Source of the DNA: an uncultured Collinsella sp.
Lineage (GTDB): Bacteria; Actinomycetota; Coriobacteriia; Coriobacteriales; Coriobacteriaceae
Length of the DNA: 8,384 nucleotides
Assembly (NCBI GenBank): GCA_902494605.1
Contig: CABUUG010000080.1
Span: forward strand, 1 to 8,384
Direction: 5' to 3'
The notes beneath the pieces are model-generated. The model ran no database searches and was not told the origin of the DNA. It saw only the letters and a list, made by a program, of their open reading frames with translations. Below, piece after piece: positions 1-4,881 of the stretch (its first letter is position 1; every line of letters starts with the position of its first letter). The position numbers were made by a program, and so were the translations under genes.

Positions 1-2
1 AC

Positions 3-74
3 ACGAGCCGGAGGCAGGTAAGATTGAAGGGCCTGACCCCGGAGGAGTTCCGGAATCAGGCCCTTGCGGCCTAG
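3..74 (+). CDS. IS3-family transposase (OrfB), C-terminal end only
   Basis: The reading frame enters from the left window edge and ends at TAG 72-74. It encodes 23 residues ending in LKGLTPEEFRNQALAA. The K-G-L-T-P-E-E-F/Y-R-N-Q pattern is the typical extreme C-terminus of the DDE integrase (OrfB) of IS3-family elements, IS150/IS3 subgroup, which catalyses cut-and-paste or circle-forming transposition. The catalytic D, D and E residues lie outside the window. The call is supported by a TG...CA terminal inverted repeat immediately downstream (88-112). A hairpin-forming sequence (arms 27-36 and 56-65) falls inside these codons. Whether the element is intact cannot be judged, because only its last ~110 bp are visible. 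Confidence 0.75.
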   Translation, partial: TSRRQVRLKGLTPEEFRNQALAA

Positions 75-87
75 TCGCTATTTAGGG

Positions 88-112
88 CGTCCAAGATTTG
101 GGGCGCAGTTCA
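88..112 (+). repeat. Right terminal inverted repeat of an IS3-family element
   Basis: Read on the minus strand from 112, the sequence starts TGAACTGCGCCCCAAATC and continues CTTGGACG. This is the usual end of IS150-like IS3 elements: TG at the tip, then a C-rich block, then CTTGGAC. It lies 13 bp after the transposase stop codon, as expected for the right end. The matching left end is outside the window, so the pairing and the short target duplication (expected 3-4 bp, starting at about 113) could not be verified. Confidence 0.65.
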
Positions 113-155
113 CACCGGGGAGGGCTTCTGTGTGACTGTGGGGCGGCATCTCGGT

Positions 156-198
156 CCTATTCCTCAAAATCGAAAAAATTTCGATTTTGAGGAATAGG
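156..198. repeat. Perfect 20-bp palindrome with 3-nt centre
   Basis: The left arm CCTATTCCTCAAAATCGAAA (156-175) is exactly complementary to the right arm 179-198, with AAA between them. It is a strong hairpin on either strand. It sits 55 bp beyond the coaX stop codon and 44 bp from the IS end. Neither flank carries a T-run: CTTGGCG follows on plus and ACCGAG on minus. It is therefore not a canonical intrinsic terminator, although it may still end or stabilise the coaX transcript. The perfect arms suggest a dispersed palindromic element. Genome-wide copies were not checkable. Confidence 0.8.
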
Positions 199-253
199 CT
201 TGGCGAACGTTTGCGGGGCTGTGACATCGGGCGTGCTCGACTTAAGCCCCGTC

Positions 254-1027
254 TTACCCCAGCTCCTGCATGCGGCGGTAGATTTCGCAGATACCCTTGA
301 TGGTGAGCTGTCCATCGACCACGTCGAAGGCATCGGTCGAATCGGCGACGATGCCGGCGAGACCGCCCGTGGCGATAACGGTGGCATCCTCGCGGCCCAG
401 CTCGCGCTTCATGCGCGCGACCAGGCCCTCGGCCATGGCGGCGGCGCCCATCACGGCGCCGACCTTGATGCACTCCTCGGTATCGCGGCCGATGGCGTGC
501 TCCGGCGCCTCGAGCGGAACGCTGGCGAGCTTGGCGGCACGGGCGGCAAGCGCGTCCATGGAGATGCGGATGCCCGGCGCGATCGCTCCGCCAATGTAAT
601 AACCGTCCTCATCGATGACGTCGATATTGGTTGCGGTGCCAAAGTCCACCACGATCGCCGGGGCGCCGTAGAAGGTCTCGGCGGCGACGGCGTTGGCGAT
701 GCGGTCGGCACCAACGGCCTGGGGGCGCGCCGCCCGCAGCTTGGTCACGGCCGCCGTCTGCGGCCCAATGACGATGGCGTCCGCGGCAATGCGGTCGGCC
801 ACGGCGTGCCACTCGCGCGAGAGCTGCGGCACCACGCCCGCAAAGGCGATCGCGTCGACCGCATCGAGCGAAAGGCCGTACATCTTAAAGAAACCCATCA
901 GGCGCACATGGATCTCGTCGGCGGTATAGGAGCGGTCGGTGGGCATACGCCACGACTGCACCAGTTCGTCTCCGTCAAACAGGCCCATGGCCGTCTGCGT
1001 GTTTCCCATATCGATAGCGAGCAGCAT
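254..1027 (-). CDS. coaX: Type III pantothenate kinase
   Basis: This cytoplasmic enzyme phosphorylates pantothenate with ATP in the first committed step of coenzyme A synthesis. The type III family is not feedback-inhibited by CoA and needs a monovalent cation. The frame is open further upstream, but the start is set at ATG 1027. It gives MLLAIDMGNT, the family N-terminus, with GGGAG (1033-1037) five bases upstream. The resulting 257 residues are normal for the family. Visible motifs are the phosphate-binding DMGNT (6-10), the pantothenate-site GADR (106-109), DFGTAT (128-133), GGAIAPG (146-152) and TGGLA (220-224). No key residue is missing. It is transcribed divergently from the tRNA gene and stands alone here. 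A possible -10 lies at 1064-1069. Confidence 0.95.
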   Translation of the reverse strand: MLLAIDMGNTQTAMGLFDGDELVQSWRMPTDRSYTADEIHVRLMGFFKMYGLSLDAVDAIAFAGVVPQLSREWHAVADRIAADAIVIGPQTAAVTKLRAARPQAVGADRIANAVAAETFYGAPAIVVDFGTATNIDVIDEDGYYIGGAIAPGIRISMDALAARAAKLASVPLEAPEHAIGRDTEECIKVGAVMGAAAMAEGLVARMKRELGREDATVIATGGLAGIVADSTDAFDVVDGQLTIKGICEIYRRMQELG

Positions 1028-1063
1028 GTCTACTCCCGGTGTCGGCGTAAAAGGACGCGCACC

Positions 1064-1069
1064 ATTGTA
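1064..1069 (-). promoter_or_regulatory. Candidate -10 element of coaX
   Basis: On the minus strand this reads TACAAT, five of six matches to TATAAT, about 37 nt upstream of the coaX start codon. No convincing -35 hexamer is found 16-18 bp further upstream, so the call is tentative. Confidence 0.3.
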
Positions 1070-1163
1070 TACGCGCCGCCGACGGCGCTCGGCTGCGATT
1101 CGTTTGCGGTGATATGGACTGAGGGGTTTAAATATGAAGGAATTATGCTCTACGAGATTTTCC

Positions 1164-1192
1164 TTGCCGTTTACCGAACTCCCACGTAATAT
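1164..1192 (+). promoter_or_regulatory. Candidate promoter of the tRNA-fMet gene
   Basis: TTGCCG (1164-1169) and TAATAT (1187-1192) are separated by exactly 17 bp. This predicts a start near 1199, about 25 nt before the mature tRNA 5' end. Each hexamer matches the housekeeping consensus at four of six positions. The stretch is AT-rich compared with its surroundings. Confidence 0.5.
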
Positions 1193-1223
1193 TCTTTCTT
1201 GCGCACATGAGGCGCCCAGACAT

Positions 1224-1300
1224 TGCGGGGTGGAGCAGTCTGGTAGCTCGCCGGGCTCATAACCCGGAGGTCGTAGGTTCAAATCCTGCCCCCGCGACCA
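1224..1300 (+). tRNA. Initiator tRNA-fMet (CAT)
   Basis: A 77-nt cloverleaf with the CCA end encoded. The anticodon CAT is at 1258-1260 in a CTCATAA loop. The anticodon stem CCGGG/CCCGG contains the three consecutive G:C pairs typical of bacterial initiators. The D-stem carries the initiator A11:U24 pair. The T-arm is GTAGG-TTCAAAT-CCTGC and the discriminator base is A. The acceptor stem TGCGGGG/CCCCGCG makes position 1-72 a T/G (U·G) pair instead of the C×A mismatch of Escherichia coli, still non-Watson-Crick. These marks distinguish it from an elongator tRNA-Met. It has its own candidate promoter and a strong terminator. Confidence 0.95.
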
Positions 1301-1309
1301 AGAACTTAC

Positions 1310-1339
1310 AGCTCGTCGGCCTAGCCGGCGAGCTTTTTT
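1310..1339 (+). terminator. Intrinsic terminator of the tRNA-fMet gene
   Basis: The arms AGCTCGTCGGC (1310-1320) and GCCGGCGAGCT (1324-1334) pair over 11 bp with one G·T and a CTA loop. A run of six T ends at 1339. It lies ten bases after the tRNA 3' end. A second small hairpin (GGACCG/CGGTCC, 1349-1366) follows. Confidence 0.9.
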
Positions 1340-1389
1340 GTTATTCCGGGACCGTGTTTTCGGTCCAATTCTCGGCCTCTCAAACAAAA

Positions 1390-1683
1390 TCTCAATCTGT
1401 AACATCTAGACCCGATTTGGGCGGCTAGGTGTTACGGATCGAGATATACCGGTGGGTTGGGTCGTGTTTGTCTAAATCTGTAACACGAGGGACGGGTTTT
1501 GCCGAGTTGTTGTAGATTGAGATTTTCTAGCAGGCGGGTATGGTTTGTCTCGATCTGTAACAGGTAGGGGTCAAAAATGGGTCTAGATGTTACAGATCTA
1601 GATTGTTGAGGATGAGGTGAGAGGAATGTCTCGATCTGTAACAGTAAGACCTGGTTTTGCCGAGTAACTGTTACAGATTGAGA
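1390..1683. repeat. Array of four palindromic units (eight alternating 14-bp motifs)
   Basis: The consensus motif TCTCRATCTGTAAC occurs eight times, alternating in orientation. Plus copies begin at 1390, 1471, 1548 and 1629. Minus copies occupy 1431-1444, 1509-1522, 1589-1602 and 1670-1683. Successive starts are 38-41 bp apart. Each plus/minus pair forms a hairpin around a centre of 27, 24, 27 and 27 bp, and units are separated by 25-26 bp spacers. The unit period is 81, 77 and 81 bp. The last unit forms a 19-bp stem (1627-1645 with 1667-1685) with one G·T pair. No convincing gene runs through the region. It lies between the tRNA terminator and the reductase gene. It resembles REP/BIME-type mosaic repeats in layout; the function is unknown. 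Confidence 0.85.
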
Positions 1684-1743
1684 CAAACCGACGGGCCGCC
1701 ACGCCCCATCCACCTGCTGCCACCTGATATTCGCCGATTTCCG

Positions 1744-1773
1744 TTGTGCCGCTGTGCCCCCATGCCATATCCT
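1744..1773 (+). promoter_or_regulatory. Candidate promoter of the reductase gene
   Basis: TTGTGC (1744-1749) and TATCCT (1768-1773) are 18 bp apart and lie about 50 bp upstream of the reductase start codon. The matches are modest (three and four of six). This is the best pair seen between the palindromic array and the gene. Whether the array belongs to the transcript depends on the true start site. Confidence 0.3.
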
Positions 1774-1825
1774 CTAGACAACTACGCGGCATCATCGCCG
1801 TCGCGCCTACAAGAGAGGAATGTTC

Positions 1826-3856
1826 ATGACCGCACCTGCATCCAAGCTGCTCCAGCCCATTACGGTTGGCCCCCTTGAGCTCAAAAACCGCATTATGTTC
1901 CCGCCGCTCACCACCGGCTACGAGGAGCGCGACGGCTCCATTGGCGAGCGCAGCCTGGCTTTTTACGAGCGCCTGGCCCGTGGCGGCGTGAGCTACATCG
2001 TCATCGGCGACGTTGCTCCCGTCATGACCGCAAGCCCCACGCCCAAGCTGGCAACCGACGCCCAGATCCCCACGTTTAAGGCGCTGGCCGATGCCGTCCA
2101 CAAGCACGGCGCCAAGGTCGCGCTGCAGCTGTTCCACCCCGAGTACGACGTGCCCGGTGTCGGCCGCATGGTCATGGGTTCCATGGCCGCCGCCAAGGCC
2201 GCGCAGGAGGCCAAGGCCGCCGGCGACGAGGAGACCTTTGCCGCCAAGATGGCCGAGTCCAACGAGATCCGCAACCAGGCCTACGCCAAGCTGCACCACG
2301 ACATGCAGCACTTTGTGAACGAGGCCAGCGTGGAGCAGCTCACCCAGATCAAGGAGGCCATAGCTGCCTCGGCCGCCCGTGCGCAGCAGGCCGGCATCGA
2401 CGCCATCGAGGTCCACGGCGACCGTCTGGTGGGCTCGCTGTGCTCGGCAATCCTTAACAGGCGCACCGACGAGTACGGCGGCTCGTTCGAGAACCGCGTC
2501 CGCTACGCGTTGGAGGTCGTCGCCGCCATTAAGGAGGCCGCGCCGCACCTGATGGTGGAGTACAAGCTCCCCGTGATCATGGAGAACCCCGATGGCACGC
2601 CGCGCGGCAAGGGCGGCCTGCAGCCCGACGAGGCCTGCGAGTTTGCCAAGCTGCTCGAGGGTGCGGGCATCGACATGATCCAGGTCGCGCAGGCCAACCA
2701 TACCGGCAACATGGGCGACACCATTCCGCCGATGGGCGCCATGCCCTACAACTGGACGCTGCCCGTGGCCGAGCGCGTCAAGGCCCTGGTCTCCGTGCCG
2801 GTGGCAACCGTCGGCCGTGTTGTCTCGGTCGAGGCCGGCGAGAAGATTCTAGAAGACGGCGCGGCCGACATCATCGCCTACGGCCGCTCGCTCATGTGCG
2901 ACCCCGACATTGCGCTCAAGGCTGCCACCGGCGAGCCCATCCGCGAGTGCCTCAACTGCAACAAGGGCTGCGTCGATGCGATTCAAAACCGCAAGTACAT
3001 CTCGTGCGTGCTCAACGCCGAGAACGGCGACGAGGCGACCATCGCCATCAAGCCGGGCGAGGGCGACAAGAAGATCGCCGTGGTGGGCGGCGGTATTGCT
3101 GGCTTGGAGGCCGCGCGCGTGGCGGCCAAGCGCGGCTACGATGTGACCGTTTACGAGGCGAGCGATCACTTGGGAGGCCAGATTGTGCTGGCGGCCGCGC
3201 CTCCGCGCAAGGACGAGATCATGCGCTCGGTCGAGTACTACGAGAAGATTCTGCCTGGCCTGGGCGTGAAGGTTGAGCTCAATCATGCCGCTACCGCTGA
3301 GGACCTCAACGCCGCCGATGCCGCGATTGTGGCTGTGGGCGCACACGACGTGGTCATCCCCGTTCCGGGTGCCGATTCGGACAAGGTCGTCTCGAGCTGG
3401 GACGTGCTGGCCGGCAAGGTGGAGCTCAGCGGGCGCGTCGCCGTCATTGGCGGCGGCCTGGTGGGCACCGAGACTGCCGAGTACCTGCTGCAGCACGGCT
3501 GCGAGGTGGCGATTGTGGAGATGCTCGACAAGATTGCCGCGGGCGAGTCCGAGACCATTCTGCCGCTGATTATGAGCGACTTTGCCGAGCACAACGTGGA
3601 GCAGCACGTGAAGACCCGCCTGACCGCCATTACCGACGAGGGCGTGGAGGCAATTCGCACCACCGAGGACGGCGCCGAGGAGCCGGTAAAGATCGCCTGC
3701 GATTATGTGGTGATGGCCGTGGGCTCCAAGGCCAACGCGTTTGACCTGGACGGCGTGACGGTGCCCGTGACCTGCGCGGGCGACTGCTCGGGCGAGCGCA
3801 CCGCCGACATTGCGAGCGCCATCCGCACGGCGTATCACGCGGCCAACGAGCTGTAG
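1826..3856 (+). CDS. FMN/4Fe-4S/FAD NADH:flavin oxidoreductase (2,4-dienoyl-CoA/enoate reductase family)
   Basis: A 676-residue cytoplasmic flavoenzyme of the FadH, 2-enoate reductase and BaiCD/BaiH type. NAD(P)H electrons pass from FAD through a 4Fe-4S cluster to FMN, which usually reduces an activated C=C bond. The N-terminal old-yellow-enzyme TIM barrel spans about 5-370, with RTDEYGGSFENR at 213-224. Cluster cysteines C375, C378, C382 and C394 have the exact CX2CX3CX11C family spacing. Nucleotide folds contain VVGGGIAGLEAA (419-430) and VIGGGLVGTETA (540-551). ATG 1826 is preferred over ATG 1820 because GAGAGGA (1813-1819) then sits at normal spacing. Oddities: HPEYD replaces the usual HxGR-like motif, the HGAHGYL motif reads HGDRLVG, and an Ala/Glu-rich helical insertion spans about 115-170. 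The substrate cannot be named. The gene is monocistronic, ending in a terminator. Confidence 0.9.
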   Translation: MTAPASKLLQPITVGPLELKNRIMFPPLTTGYEERDGSIGERSLAFYERLARGGVSYIVIGDVAPVMTASPTPKLATDAQIPTFKALADAVHKHGAKVALQLFHPEYDVPGVGRMVMGSMAAAKAAQEAKAAGDEETFAAKMAESNEIRNQAYAKLHHDMQHFVNEASVEQLTQIKEAIAASAARAQQAGIDAIEVHGDRLVGSLCSAILNRRTDEYGGSFENRVRYALEVVAAIKEAAPHLMVEYKLPVIMENPDGTPRGKGGLQPDEACEFAKLLEGAGIDMIQVAQANHTGNMGDTIPPMGAMPYNWTLPVAERVKALVSVPVATVGRVVSVEAGEKILEDGAADIIAYGRSLMCDPDIALKAATGEPIRECLNCNKGCVDAIQNRKYISCVLNAENGDEATIAIKPGEGDKKIAVVGGGIAGLEAARVAAKRGYDVTVYEASDHLGGQIVLAAAPPRKDEIMRSVEYYEKILPGLGVKVELNHAATAEDLNAADAAIVAVGAHDVVIPVPGADSDKVVSSWDVLAGKVELSGRVAVIGGGLVGTETAEYLLQHGCEVAIVEMLDKIAAGESETILPLIMSDFAEHNVEQHVKTRLTAITDEGVEAIRTTEDGAEEPVKIACDYVVMAVGSKANAFDLDGVTVPVTCAGDCSGERTADIASAIRTAYHAANEL

Positions 3857-3931
3857 TTGAGCATCGCGGCCAGGCGGGGCGGTAGCACGGATTCGTCTCG
3901 CCCGGCTGTGTCCCGTCGGGTGTCAACCGGT

Positions 3932-3972
3932 GCGGGGCCTGCAAGCGCAGCAGGTCCCGCCCTTTTTGTTTT
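3932..3972 (+). terminator. Intrinsic terminator of the reductase gene
   Basis: GCGGGGCCTGC (3932-3942) pairs with GCAGGTCCCGC (3950-3960) over 11 bp with one G·T pair and a 7-nt loop. CCTTTTTGTTTT follows. It lies 75 bp after the stop codon. Confidence 0.9.
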
Positions 3973-4296
3973 GCTCCGGTGGATGGCAATGAGCGGTAAT
4001 CATGAGGAGTGAGGGCGTCTACTACCTTGCAGATCACTCAAAATTATTGGGGGAGGGGTTAATAACTATATCCTCTATACCAAAGGACATAAAGAGATGC
4101 CAATTTTGTTGACAAGCGAATGACGATTAGCTGTGAGTCAGCTACCAGCGTAAATAATCGATAAAGATATGTCGTAATTTGGTGCCAAATGCCCAGATAA
4201 TGCCGCGTCTATTTTAATTAACTGCTTTGAGCAAACAGTAAAATGCTACTATCTAACTTGCACGTAAGAAAGCAGATTAACGGTTAAGGCTAAGAA
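3973..4296. other. AT-rich intergenic stretch without a convincing gene
   Basis: From about 4030 onward the composition is clearly AT-richer than the flanking genes. No plausible coding frame is seen on either strand. It holds two dyads: TAGCTG/CAGCTA (arms 4128-4133 and 4139-4144) and ATTTGG-TG-CCAAAT (4177-4190). It also holds a perfect TTGACA (4109-4114) with no matching -10, and the candidate promoter of the next gene at its end. Such composition fits either a regulatory region or DNA acquired by transfer. Confidence 0.5.
4244..4252 (+). promoter_or_regulatory. Candidate extended -10 promoter of the HTH gene
   Basis: TGCTACTAT reads as an extended -10 (TGn followed by TACTAT, four of six matches) about 45 bp upstream of the GTG start. 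TTGAGC at 4227-4232 could act as a -35 with a short 14-bp spacer to TACTAT, or 17 bp to the overlapping TATCTA. Extended -10 promoters tolerate weak -35 elements. Confidence 0.4.
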
Positions 4297-4701
4297 GTGG
4301 CAGGTATGTCGGAAGCAACTAGGACTCGCACGCATGCGCCCGAGGTTAGGCAGCGCGCCGTCGAGATCCTCCAAGAGGGGGTCGGTCATCGCGCCCTCGC
4401 TGCGGAGCTTGGCATTCCCCAGGCCACGGCTCGTCAGTGGGCCCGCGCGTATGCCGTGGGCGGTGCCGACGCCGTTCTCAATGCCGGTTCGCATCATCAC
4501 ACCTATTCGTACGACGTAAAGCTCGCTGTGGTTAAGGACCGTCTGGAAAACGGCTTGACGGTTCGCGAGGCCATGATCAAGCACAAGATTCCCAGCGAGT
4601 CTTCGGTCAAGGCTTGGTGCCGTCAGTACCGCGAGAGCGGTGAGTCCGCACTGGTCGATAAGCCGCGCGGTCGCAAGCCGCGCGTTAAAAAGGCGGAATA
4701 G
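4297..4701 (+). CDS. Double helix-turn-helix protein resembling IS3/IS150 OrfA (stand-alone)
   Basis: The 134-residue basic protein contains two successive helix-turn-helix regions, about 15-60 (EVRQRAVEIL to GIPQATARQWARAY) and 72-118 (YDVKLAVVKDRL to IPSESSVKAWCRQYRESG). It ends in a lysine/arginine-rich tail. This tandem arrangement matches the N-terminal part of OrfA (InsJ type) of IS150-like elements, which binds the IS ends. The C-terminal coiled coil of full OrfA (about 170 residues) is missing, and no OrfB follows. It may be an IS remnant or a domesticated DNA-binding regulator. The start is GTG 4297 with TAAGG (4285-4289) seven bases upstream; ATG 4306 is a possible alternative. The coding sequence is GC-rich like its neighbours, unlike the AT-rich upstream DNA. 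It is monocistronic with its own terminator. Targets are unknown. Confidence 0.8.
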   Translation: MAGMSEATRTRTHAPEVRQRAVEILQEGVGHRALAAELGIPQATARQWARAYAVGGADAVLNAGSHHHTYSYDVKLAVVKDRLENGLTVREAMIKHKIPSESSVKAWCRQYRESGESALVDKPRGRKPRVKKAE

Positions 4702-4713
4702 CAAACGGGATGG

Positions 4714-4736
4714 TGCGCCCACAGGGGCGCATTTTT
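4714..4736 (+). terminator. Intrinsic terminator of the HTH gene
   Basis: TGCGCCC (4714-4720) and GGGCGCA (4725-4731) form a 7-bp GC-rich stem with an ACAG loop, followed by TTTTTCTT. It lies 13 bp after the stop codon and separates this gene from the hydrogenase operon. Confidence 0.85.
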
Positions 4737-4826
4737 CTTGCCGCCTCTCTGCTCCAAAGCGGACGTGCCCTTACCCCGTACGCCTAAAACTCCCCAGTTG
4801 ACCGAAAACCTGCCGTCGCTACTCCT

Positions 4827-4853
4827 CAATTGAACTATAACGTTAAACAATTG
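4827..4853 (+). promoter_or_regulatory. Candidate -10 and paired CAATTG sites upstream of the hydrogenase operon
   Basis: TATAAC (4836-4841) matches the -10 consensus at five of six positions and lies about 40 bp before the operon's first start codon. No good -35 is found at the right distance. Two identical CAATTG palindromes (4827-4832 and 4848-4853) flank it exactly 21 bp apart, about two helical turns. A regulator could bind both and replace a poor -35 or block the promoter. This is inference only. Confidence 0.35.
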
Positions 4854-4881
4854 CAGCGTTTTTGCATGGGGGAGTGATGGT

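Larger units (their letters stand above)
1..112 (+). mobile_element. IS3-family insertion sequence, right end (partial)
   Basis: The transposase C-terminus and the terminal inverted repeat together define the right end of an insertion sequence that extends left out of the window. The outer boundary is placed at the CA dinucleotide 111-112. It lies about 140 bp downstream of the coaX stop codon, in the non-coding stretch beyond coaX, so no gene in this window appears to be interrupted. Confidence 0.65.

Noticed and set aside
27..65. Hairpin AAGGGCCTGA/TCAGGCCCTT as an intrinsic terminator
   Set aside because: It lies within the last codons of the transposase and has no T-run on either strand.
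214..251. CGGGGCT/AGCCCCG dyad as the coaX terminator
   Set aside because: The loop is 24 nt long and no T-run follows on the minus strand.
200..1189. Long plus-strand open frame of 329 codons
   Set aside because: It is the antisense shadow of coaX, whose minus-strand product shows all family motifs.
1028..1405. Upstream extension of coaX to 1405
   Set aside because: It would read through the tRNA gene and its terminator in antisense. The family N-terminus MLLAIDMGNT with GGGAG upstream fixes the start at 1027.
1390..1683. Possible CRISPR array because of even spacing
   Set aside because: The 14-bp motif alternates in orientation, the centres are partly shared between units, the repeat is too short, and no cas gene is present. 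A palindromic repeat array explains it better.
1432..1713. Short open frames across the palindromic array
   Set aside because: They translate the repeat motif itself (LLQIET-like peptides), lack ribosome binding sites and have no protein-like composition.
1598..2701. Minus-strand open frames inside the reductase gene, including 2849-3838
   Set aside because: They result from GC-rich codon use opposite a gene with clear domains on the plus strand.
4109..4114. Perfect TTGACA as a -35 box
   Set aside because: No -10-like hexamer is present 15-19 bp downstream, and the position is about 190 bp from the next gene.
4685..4786. Programmed -1 frameshift from the HTH gene into an OrfB
   Set aside because: Only five A residues are present, the -1 frame continues for about 30 codons with no transposase resemblance, and a terminator follows the stop codon.
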